A program made the position numbers and the translations under genes. From assembly GCF_025999835.1 (NCBI RefSeq), contig NZ_AP025628.1:1364001-1428000 (forward strand): a stretch of DNA of 64,000 bases. The letters run 5' to 3'. The DNA is from Caldinitratiruptor microaerophilus (GTDB taxonomy: Bacteria > Bacillota > Sulfobacillia > Symbiobacteriales > ZC4RG38). This document shows positions 40,969-47,784 of this stretch, piece by piece. The notes under the pieces are model-generated. The model saw nothing but the letters and a program-made list of their open reading frames with translations. It had not been told where the DNA came from and searched no databases. Every line of letters begins with the position of its first letter. Position 1 is the stretch's first letter.

Positions 40969-41679
40969 CTATCTCCTGGTCCCCTTCCAGCGCCAACCAC
41001 TCCGGTCAACGCGGCGACAAATAACGTGGGCGAAAACAGGAACGGGCGGATTATTCGCCACCGGCACCCAGGGAAGCTGCCAGACCACGGGCTTCATCTT
41101 CCAACCGAGGATTTGTGGGAACCGCCAGACAACAGTACGCCGCTCAAGCCCGAATGAGACGATTCGAGCCGCCTCAACGACCTGCCCAGGTACCCGGACG
41201 GCCAAGATCGTCCCCACGCGACCACCGATTACCATCTTCGATCCACCGTCACTCGGGGAAGGGGGAGCGTATTCGAAGAAAGCCATAGCTACGTGGTCTC
41301 CTGGTGGTGCGCTGGGAGGCGCCCGCACCTCCCAGCGCACCTCTTGGGCGGTTCGCGGGGAGAGCCAGAAGGTCTCCGGCTTCATCACGAGCCACCGGGC
41401 TGCCGAAATCCGAGGGTCTCCCGGATCCAGAAACCGAAGTCCGCTCTCGTCCTTCCTCCGCTCCATTGCGTAGGCCCTGACGGACAGCGGCACGTCTCCC
41501 TCGTTAGAGACCGTGATCACGCCTGAGGCAGAGCCGCCTGGGTCGATTTCAACGCTTACCTGAGTAGGCGTAACACCGATTCCGACCACTGCTCCTGCAG
41601 GGATCGGAAAGAGCCAGAAGACGGCGACGGCGGCAACAACCAGTGAGAACTGCGTCCAACGTCCAAGCAGGTACGTCAT
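40969..41679 (-). pseudogene. N-terminal part of a DUF916-like secreted protein, truncated by the transposon
   Basis: Signal peptide to AGA near residue 30, then Ig-like chaperone-type domains: IGVTPTQVSVEIDPGGSASG, VITVSNEGDVPLSVRAYAME, MKPETFWLSPRTAQEVRWEV, HVAMAFFEY, FGLERRTVVWRFPQI. Native sequence ends near PVPVFAHV at the transposon (41,027); the last 19 codons come from the element. ATG 41679 follows GAGGTGGG. Its end overlaps in alignment with the start of the remnant at 37,464 (both contain the same beta strand before ENRGNV), so the two are probably not halves of one gene. Confidence 0.7.
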
Positions 41680-41690
41680 GGCGGCCCACC

Positions 41691-42176
41691 TCACTGGGTC
41701 GCCGTGTAGGTCACGGTGCCCGTATACGTGCTCGGTACCGCGGCCCACGGGAAAGTCAGCGTGTAGGTGTGGGTGAAGTCGAAGCCGTTGTTAGGCGTGG
41801 GGGGCTGCGCAGAGTAGATCGTTCCTCCTAAAGTTGAGAACGTTTGCGGAGTGGCGATGTTGGTGCCCTGGTATGTCATGTTGCTGATGCTGACTATGTT
41901 GGTCCCGTCCGACAGATCCGTGGCACTATAGGTGAGGGTCCAGGTCACGTTGGCCTTCACGTTCCCGGCCACGCTGTCCGACCCCGCCACCCCGGGATCG
42001 AGGGCGCCAAAGTTCGCCGCGGAATCGGGCATGGTCAGGACGATCTTCGGCTTGAGTGTTGCCGAAACGTTGATGGTCGCCGCGCGCGCTGGGCGATCGA
42101 CCGACAGCCCTAGGACCAGGGCGACAGCCAGCAGGATCGAACCCAGAATGAGATCCATACCAACCCTGGTCTTCAT
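41691..42176 (-). CDS. Secreted beta-sandwich surface/pilin-like protein 2
   Basis: 161 residues. Signal peptide to ARA near residue 33. Mature domain of about 128 residues, Thr/Ser/Asn-rich beta strands: INVSATLKPKIVLTMPDSAA, VTWTLTYSATDLSDGTN, FDFTHTYTLTFPWAAVPSTY, TGTVTYTATQ. Resembles WxL/fimbrial-type surface domains that partner DUF916 proteins; no LPXTG or anchor. Coupled by ATGA overlap to the larger paralogue upstream. Likely a polymerising or wall-bound subunit, by inference. Confidence 0.7.
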   Translation of the reverse strand: MKTRVGMDLILGSILLAVALVLGLSVDRPARAATINVSATLKPKIVLTMPDSAANFGALDPGVAGSDSVAGNVKANVTWTLTYSATDLSDGTNIVSISNMTYQGTNIATPQTFSTLGGTIYSAQPPTPNNGFDFTHTYTLTFPWAAVPSTYTGTVTYTATQ

Positions 42177-43177
42177 CCGCTATTCCCCCCTTTCCCCTTG
42201 GATTCTCCGGTCTCTTTGTCATTCTTTTCACCCTTGTTCGCTTTCCCACCGTCCTTCCCCAGCGGAGGTTGATCAACCGGAAGAGCGGCGTAGCGAATTT
42301 CCGTACTGTACGGTCCTGGCTCCGCGTCTTCCGGGAAAGTGAGAACAAAGACGTGCTCGAACGCATAACCAGCTTCTCCGGTGGGAGGACGGAGCGGATA
42401 AATGTCTCCTGCCGGTGTGAGCGGAGTAAGTCCGTCCAGATCCGTCCCGCCGTAGGCCAAGTGAGAGATCGGGAACGACTTCCCCGTGGTCGAGGAAAAG
42501 TCCGAGGCAGTATAAGCAAGTCGCCAATACACGTTACTAATCACGCGCCCGCTCACCTTGAATTCCACGACAGCTCCCGGCTCCGCGTCCCCCAGGTTGA
42601 TCGTCCTGGCCCCTGCCCCGTCATCAAGTAGCAGTACAATCCTCCGTTTCGGTTTTGCAGCGTGCGAACGGGGAATTCCACGCTGCACGCCACCCGAAAC
42701 GCCGGGGTGCACAGTGGGTGCAGTCCGGTCACCATTCCCGCCTCCTTGTCCGGGGGGCCCGGGTGTTGGAGTTTGATGAGCCTCTTTCCCGGATTTGTTA
42801 CGACCTTCTTCCCCGGGACTGCCGCGGAACTCCACCGGCTCCCCGTTCTCCTCCTCTTTAAGTTCCCGTTCGGTCGTCTCATCCGAAGCTGAATCCGGTG
42901 CCTCCTCCGGCGGCGCGGACTGGGACCCGGAGGCCTCATGCTCTTCCTCTCCGGAGGCGTCACCGCTTTTTTTCTTTCCGCTGACACTGGGGGAATCCAC
43001 CGGCCCGTCCGGACCTAAACCCGGCTTCCCCTGCCACCCGGCAGTTTGACCGGGGAGCACTGCGGACTGAAACGAACGCTCCAGGGGAGCACCCCATACG
43101 GTTTTCGCAAGCACGAGGACCATCCATGCGCTAGCCCACACGAAACACCGCAGCTTTGACCAGTTGGCCATGGGCAC
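42173..43177 (-). CDS. Secreted surface protein 1 with charged linker
   Basis: 334 residues. Signal peptide near 5-29. A long acidic/Lys/Gly-rich disordered stretch (50-175) is followed by the same beta domain as the next gene: RIVLLLDDGAGARTINLGDA, VYWRLAYTASDFSSTTGKSF, AYGGTDLDGLTPLTPAGDIY, YAFEHVFVLTFPEDAEPGPY, then a Lys-rich tail. The tail and linker could bind wall polymers. First gene of the operon, behind the dyad-rich promoter. GTG 43177 or ATG 43171 are both possible starts. Confidence 0.65.
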   Translation of the reverse strand: MPMANWSKLRCFVWASAWMVLVLAKTVWGAPLERSFQSAVLPGQTAGWQGKPGLGPDGPVDSPSVSGKKKSGDASGEEEHEASGSQSAPPEEAPDSASDETTERELKEEENGEPVEFRGSPGEEGRNKSGKEAHQTPTPGPPGQGGGNGDRTAPTVHPGVSGGVQRGIPRSHAAKPKRRIVLLLDDGAGARTINLGDAEPGAVVEFKVSGRVISNVYWRLAYTASDFSSTTGKSFPISHLAYGGTDLDGLTPLTPAGDIYPLRPPTGEAGYAFEHVFVLTFPEDAEPGPYSTEIRYAALPVDQPPLGKDGGKANKGEKNDKETGESKGKGGNSG

Positions 43178-43210
43178 TACGCTCCAGATCCTGACACCCG
43201 CCTTAGCGAT

Positions 43211-43297
43211 AGTATAGGTTTATTCAATGGCACAAGGTCAAGCCATTGATTTTATCTATAGATACAATCAATGACTGCCCTCTTATCCATTGATTGT
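43211..43297 (-). promoter_or_regulatory. Promoter with two inverted-repeat operators for the surface/FliG operon
   Basis: Leftward -35 TTGACC (43241-43236) and -10 TATACT (43216-43211), spacer 19. Dyad 1, TCAATGGC/GCCATTGA (43224-43249), overlaps the promoter. Dyad 2, ACAATCAATG/CATTGATTGT (43264-43297), lies upstream. Both contain CCATTGAT, so one regulator probably binds both. The DNA here is clearly more A/T-rich than its surroundings. Confidence 0.65.
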
Positions 43298-43399
43298 CTC
43301 TATCGATTGCCTCTATATCATCGTGTGGCGGCGACATCTTGATCGGCGAATAACTACGTTGTTTACCAACTTTGACAGCGACCGCATGAACAAGCCGTT

Positions 43400-44160
43400 C
43401 CGTAGTGACGTGCATCACAAGCCCCCAGGCCCCGGGGAAGCGCCCGGGAACCCGGGGGGGGCCAAGCCCGTGGGAAGCGACTGGTGTCAACGTGGCAGGA
43501 GTCGGGGCGGGGTGGAACATCGACAGCCTTGAGCACGTGCCCCACCTGGGGGTTCGGGGTCGTCACGGCGCAGAACGCCTTCCCCACGAAGGTCTGCGCC
43601 GTGGCATGCACCTGACCGAGAAGGTCCAGGATGCGCCGCTCCGTCAGCCGGGAGCTCTGCAACCGGCGAACCTCCTCCTCCCGGGCGGCGGGATCGGCCA
43701 TCCGGGCGGCCTCGGCCAGTCGGACCTCCACGTGCCGGGCGGAGAGCACCTCCATCCACTGCTCAAACAGGTACGCCTGTACGCAGAGGAAGACGTACCC
43801 CCGAACCCACTGCTCGTTCCAGTGGTAGACAGGGCGGATGCGGAGGAAGTCCTTCAGTTCACGAAAAGCCGTCTCCACCCGCTGCAGGTTCTTGTAAGCC
43901 CGGATCACGTCCCATGCCGACAGGTCTGCACCAAGAACTCGCCGTCCCGCAGGGCTTCCTCAGCCGTGGGCGCTTCGTCTCGCTCGAGCCTCAGCTCACG
44001 CCCGTCGTACGCCACCCGGAAGAACTTCGCCACACCCCTGTGGCCGAGGATCTCCGCCACCCGCAGCATCACGCCCTTGGAGGTAAATCGGCGGCCCCGG
44101 CACCGGTCGTGGGTGGCCAGGCGCTGCTACAGGTCCCGAATGCGGCTGCCCGCGCCATCT
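43400..44160 (-). pseudogene. IS1634-type transposase remnant
   Basis: Broken into frames. The upstream frame reads KFFRVAYDGRELRLERDEAP and DGEFLVQTC, the next VIRAYKNLQRVETAFRELKD (the E-containing DDE region), RPVYHWNEQWVRGYVFLCVQ and LFEQWMEVL. This is the C-terminal half of an IS1634/IS4-group transposase with at least one frameshift and no N-terminal half. The end (about 43,480-43,400) degenerates. Confidence 0.75.
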
Positions 44161-44163
44161 GAC

Positions 44164-44230
44164 GCTCAGATGACCAGTGACGATGTCATGGCCGTTAATG
44201 AGATATGATCGGCCGCCGGGCACTGAAGGG
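44164..44230. repeat. Second, partial copy of the transposon's left-end sequence
   Basis: TGACCAGTGACGATGTCATG followed by GCCGTTAATGAGAT matches the inner left end of the transposon at about 37,484-37,540 with scattered changes, but without the CGTTATTTGTCGC tip. It marks a relic of a related element. Confidence 0.55.
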
Positions 44231-44470
44231 CTCTCCGTGCTCGAGGTCTCCCGGCGCACGTACCACAACCCGCGGCGTGTGGATGCCTACCTGAAGGCCT
44301 TCGATTCGCTGCTGATCCAGCACCTGTACGGTCTGCCGCTCCAGCTCATGGCCGCGGTCGTGGGACATGGCGGAATCCTTGATCCAAGAGTGCCTCGAAC
44401 TGATTCACCAGTGCCTGAAAGAGCCGAACAGCATGGGCGAGCACCTGCGCCAGCGCGATGTGAATGTGCC
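44231..44470 (+). pseudogene. DUF1670-like fragment
   Basis: VDAYLKAFDSLLIQHLYGLP followed by LQLMAAVVGHG, then, in the next frame, ESLIQECLELIHQCLKEPNS. The pattern of DUF1670 proteins found with IS elements; one frameshift near 44,370 and no N-terminus. Confidence 0.55.
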
Positions 44471-44494
44471 CATTGATGTATCAAATAGACATTC

Positions 44495-44735
44495 ATGCCG
44501 CCTTGGCGGCACCACGGCAGGATGAAAACGGGCCTGGGCAGCGAACCATGCCTTACCGGCTGGTAAAGTGAGGTCGGCTTCCGCTGGTGCCACGAGCCCG
44601 ACAAATAGACGGACCCCGGCGGCTTGGAGCACCACGGACTGTCGCTACCCCCGGATAGGGGGTAAGCACGCAGGGTAGTTTTCTTGCAAAAGAGGCCGCC
44701 GCGCCAGCCGGAATCCGCTTGGGAGCTGGAGGCAT
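44495..44735 (+). ncRNA. Candidate IS110 bridge-RNA region
   Basis: Non-coding, hairpin-rich DNA right before the IS110 recombinase: TGCCGCC/GGCGGCA near 44,503-44,518 and TACCCCC/GGGGGTA (44,646-44,664). IS110-group elements express a bridge RNA from this left-end position. Loops for target and donor pairing are not assigned. Confidence 0.3.
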
Positions 44736-46002
44736 GGGCCATGCAGGTCGTCTACGAACGCTGCTCCGGTTTGGACATCCACAAGAAGACAGTTACCGCC
44801 TGTGTGATCACGCCGGAAGGAAAAGAGACCCGCACCTTTGGCACGATGACCGGGGACCTGCTCATGCTGGGCGATTGGCTGGAGAGCCGCGGCGTGACGC
44901 ACGTGGCCATGGAGAGCACGGGAGTCTACTGGAAGCCCGTCTACAACGTGCTGGAGGGCTACGAGTTCGAACTGCTGGTGGTCAACGCGCAACACATCAA
45001 GGCGGTTCCGGGTCGCAAGACGGACGTGAAAGATGCGGAATGGATCGCCGAACTCCTCCGGCACGGCCTTTTACGGGGAAGCTACATCCCCAGCCGGCCG
45101 GAGCGAGAGCTGCGTGAACTGGTGCGTTACCGCAAGTCCCTGATCCGGGAACGTACCACCGTGGTCAACCGTATCCAGAAGGTCCTGGAGGGCGCCAACA
45201 TCAAGCTGGCGTCGGTAGCCACGGATGTGCTCGGGAAATCCGGCCGGGCCATGCTGGAGGCACTGATCGCCGGGCAAACCGACCCTGTTGCCCTCGCCGC
45301 GTTGGCCAAAGGACGCCTTCAGGAGAAGCGGGACCAACTCGAGCAGGCACTGCAGGGAGCGATCGGGTCGCACCAGCGGATGCTTCTACGGCTGCAGTTG
45401 CAGCACGTCGACTTTCTGGACCGGCAGATCGAGGAACTCAGCCGGGAGATCGACGAGCGGATGCTCCCTTTCGAGGAGAGCCTGCGCCGGATCGAGACGA
45501 TCCCCGGGGTCGGCCGGCGTACGGCGGAGATGCTCTTGGCCGAGATCGGCCCTAATGTGAGCCGTTTCCCTTCCGCAGCCCACCTGGCCTCCTGGGCGGG
45601 GATGTGCCCGGGGAACAACGAGAGTGCTGGCAAACGCCGGACCGGTCGGACTCGCAAGGGAAGCCCCTGGTTGCGGGAAGCTCTGGTCGAAGCCGCCCGG
45701 GCTGCAGCTCCTACCCGCAACACCTACCTTTCGGCTCAGTATCACCGCCTTGCCGCCCGCCGGGGCGCGAACCGGGCCGCGGTGGCCATAGGGCATACCA
45801 TTCTCGTCATCGTGTACCACATTCTCCGGAACGGTACCACCTACCAGGACCTTGGCGCCAACTACTTCGACGAGCGGGACAAGGCTGCGGTGATCCGGAA
45901 AGCCGTTCGGCGCATCCAGAGCTTGGGGTACAAGGTTACCGTGGAACCCAACGCGGCGTGACCGATACTTGGAAGTTAGTGGTAGTTTTCAGGGTAGTTT
46001 TC
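44671..46002 (+). mobile_element. IS110-family insertion sequence
   Basis: CAGGGTAGTTTTC occurs at 44671-44683 and again at 45990-46002, with an extra GGTAGTTTTC at 45981. IS110 elements have no long inverted repeats and often show such short core repeats. The true left end may lie further out if the bridge RNA is upstream. Confidence 0.6.
44741..45961 (+). CDS. IS110-family DEDD recombinase
   Basis: 406 residues from ATG 44741 behind GGAGG. RuvC-like N-terminal domain: GLDIHKKTVTACVITPEGKE (first Asp), VAMESTGVYWKPVYNVLEGY (Glu), KTDVKDAEWIAELLRHGLL (DxxDA). Coiled coil 190-265, then the Tnp domain IPGVGRRTAEMLLAEIGPNV, LASWAGMCPGNNESAGKRRT (catalytic Ser) and HTILVIVYHIL. Complete and probably active. 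The family uses RNA-guided (bridge) recombination. Confidence 0.93.
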   Translation: MQVVYERCSGLDIHKKTVTACVITPEGKETRTFGTMTGDLLMLGDWLESRGVTHVAMESTGVYWKPVYNVLEGYEFELLVVNAQHIKAVPGRKTDVKDAEWIAELLRHGLLRGSYIPSRPERELRELVRYRKSLIRERTTVVNRIQKVLEGANIKLASVATDVLGKSGRAMLEALIAGQTDPVALAALAKGRLQEKRDQLEQALQGAIGSHQRMLLRLQLQHVDFLDRQIEELSREIDERMLPFEESLRRIETIPGVGRRTAEMLLAEIGPNVSRFPSAAHLASWAGMCPGNNESAGKRRTGRTRKGSPWLREALVEAARAAAPTRNTYLSAQYHRLAARRGANRAAVAIGHTILVIVYHILRNGTTYQDLGANYFDERDKAAVIRKAVRRIQSLGYKVTVEPNAA

Positions 46003-46135
46003 AGGGTAGCGGTTGACAGGGATCAACGCGCTCAGAGGTCGGCTTGGACGTGTGCGCGAGGACCTGTCTAAGAGGGGATCAGCCTGCGCCGGTTCGCCCA
46101 CGCACGACCGGACACCGAGGTTAACGCGGCCCGCA

Positions 46136-46543
46136 TTACAGGCGCTGGACACGTGTAAGCGGCAGAGAAATCCTACGGCGTCCGAAATACCGCTTGTATC
46201 GCCAAAGGCCCAATAGTATCCGCAGCCGGTTCCCCACGGCGGCCATCGCCTCGACAGATACCGCGCCCAGTCGGACCGAAAGCCGCTCCTTTGCCACCGA
46301 CCGCACGTCCTCGCACTTGATGAAGCTGATCTGCTGCACACCGCCTTGAGGCGGATGGACCGGCACATGCCAAGGGATTCCCTTCGCCCGGCTGGTCATC
46401 GAGACCATAACAACCAGTTCGGCCGGCCCGCGATTGAAAAGGTCGATGGACACGACAAGACGTCGCCGCTTGCCCGCCTGTTCATGCCCGCGGGCCGCGT
46501 CAAGGTCCACCAGCCACACTTCACCGCGATGGGGCTGCTTCAT
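46136..46543 (-). CDS. mazF: MazF/PemK-type mRNA interferase
   Basis: 135 residues. PHRGEVWLVDLDAARGHEQA, RRLVVSIDLFNR, VVMVSMTSRAKGIPWHVPV, ISFIKCEDVRSVAKERLSVR: the SH3-like MazF fold with its RGEVW and T/S-R catalytic region. ATG 46543 overlaps the antitoxin stop (ATGA). The last 15 residues are basic and nonstandard. If the antitoxin is really broken, this toxin must be silent or weak. Confidence 0.85.
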   Translation of the reverse strand: MKQPHRGEVWLVDLDAARGHEQAGKRRRLVVSIDLFNRGPAELVVMVSMTSRAKGIPWHVPVHPPQGGVQQISFIKCEDVRSVAKERLSVRLGAVSVEAMAAVGNRLRILLGLWRYKRYFGRRRISLPLTRVQRL

Positions 46544-46718
46544 TCCTGCCCCTCGCCCTTAGCCCCATCCACTGTGGCGGTATCCCAGGCTCTTCGTTCC
46601 TCAAGTTCTTTCTGCCACAACATCGGATCGTTCCGCAGCGCCCCGAAGGCTCGGTTTTCCTTCTCCAAAAAACCTTCCGCCGGTATTCCTCCGCCGCCCG
46701 GTCAACAGTTTCTTGCAT
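46540..46718 (-). pseudogene. MazF antitoxin, -1 frameshift at a T-run
   Basis: ATG 46718 opens MQETVDRAAEEYRRKVF, reaching a T6-G run (GTTTTTTGG). Continuing after a -1 shift gives LEKENRAFGALRNDPMLWQK then ELEERRAWDTATVDG, which is the acidic C-terminus expected of an antitoxin and stops in the ATGA overlap with mazF. Either a decayed antitoxin or slippage at a U-run restores it. Confidence 0.55.
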
Positions 46719-47084
46719 GGTCGTTCCCCGGCTCTCAGAGATACTTTATGATTCGCCATGCGGCTTCGCTAACCCGCACCATCGTTGTGGATACTCGCTT
46801 CATCCCTGAAGCAAGTAGGCCCTTCCGTTTACTCGCGAGCAAGCAGATCTCCGCACCTTTCGCCTGGAATCGCCTGGTTCAAGAGACCTGACTGCTGCTC
46901 AGCAGCCAGGCCGGCCTCCAGACCAGGCGTTCGCCTCCTTTCGGACACTTGATTTGCCCAGCAACGAACACGGCGACAGCGCGTCGTGAATGCGCCGCGC
47001 ACGCCCGCTTTGAGGGCACTGCTCCCCAAGATCGAAGCGCTACCGTCCAACGTGTCGCGGATACCACGCGGACCTCCCCTGCAC
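46719..47084. other. Intergenic stretch without a convincing gene
   Basis: 366 bases between the antitoxin start and the MarR stop. It contains a short hairpin GCTTCA/TGAAGC (46,797-46,812) and no open frame with ribosome site or family likeness. Probably promoter region for the toxin locus. Confidence 0.4.
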
Positions 47085-47642
47085 CTACGATTCAGGGCCT
47101 ACCCGTACTCTCCTAGCAGATTCATGGGTGTCTGGGCCATGATGCCGCACTTCCTCTTCGACTGCGTCGAGCAACTCTTCGACTCGCTCGCGACCTATGA
47201 GATGGGTCGCGTAACGCAGGAGCGATTGTAGAAGCTCGCTCCTCTCTTCGGCCGGCAGGGACCTGAGGTATTCGTAGCTCGCCAACTCGCCCTGGCGGCG
47301 CTTCCAGTGCTCTGCCTGTATTTCTTCTCCGCTGGGAGTGAGCGAGACCAGCTGGACCCGACGGTCGGTAGGGGACTCGTGCATGGAGATCAGCCCTTTG
47401 CCCGCGAGCCGCCTTAGCAGTCCAGACACGTTGGCTGGGTCAGTGAAGAGGCGCCGGGCCAGCTCCCGACCACTGACGGGCCGTCCCGGTACAAGGGCCA
47501 AAAGAAGCCGCAGCTGCCCCGACGTGAGCCCCCAGTTCACCCGTGCGTACTGGTCTAACAAGTTGTCCTGGACGCGTTGAATCGAAGCAACCAGCCGGAT
47601 GACCTGGTGCACCTCCATGTTCTCCCGAGTCAATTCCGTCAT
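47085..47642 (-). CDS. MarR-family regulator
   Basis: 185 residues. A MarR winged helix: NWGLTSGQLRLLLALVPGRP, SGRELARRLFTDPANVSGLL, RRLAGKGLISMHESPTDRRV, SLTPSGEEI, with dimer helices on both sides and a 45-residue charged tail. ATG 47642, or GTG 47645 just before. It stands alone; the direction matches the decayed gene upstream at 47,785-51,635. Confidence 0.85.
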   Translation of the reverse strand: MTELTRENMEVHQVIRLVASIQRVQDNLLDQYARVNWGLTSGQLRLLLALVPGRPVSGRELARRLFTDPANVSGLLRRLAGKGLISMHESPTDRRVQLVSLTPSGEEIQAEHWKRRQGELASYEYLRSLPAEERSELLQSLLRYATHLIGRERVEELLDAVEEEVRHHGPDTHESARRVRVGPES

Positions 47643-47784
47643 CACTCACCCGTTCACCCCAATTCGCATCCTGAAATCGACACCTCTCCGTGCGTGGCGG
47701 GTCTGCCTGCTACCTCTGGCGTCCGACCCGCGACCCCTCTCAATACGGCCGGCAAAAGTGCCGGCAGAAGTCACACTGTAGGGA

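Larger units (their letters stand above)
37465..41026. mobile_element. Four-gene DDE/AAA+ transposon (Tn7/Tn5053-like logic)
   Basis: Terminal inverted repeats CGTTATTTGTCGC at 37465-37477 and its complement at 41014-41026, with TGACC repeated further in. Inside, all leftward: DUF6431 protein, DDE transposase, TniB/ExeA-like AAA+ ATPase and a 108-residue protein. No target duplication is visible: the five bases on each side differ. A hairpin with GGGGCGCA/TGCGCCCC arms lies at about 37,540-37,567 after the last gene. Confidence 0.8.

Noticed and set aside
37465-41026. Tn7-like CRISPR-associated transposon
   Set aside because: No Cascade/Cas12k genes, TnsD/TniQ-like gene or repeat-spacer array is visible; only DDE, AAA+ and two helpers.
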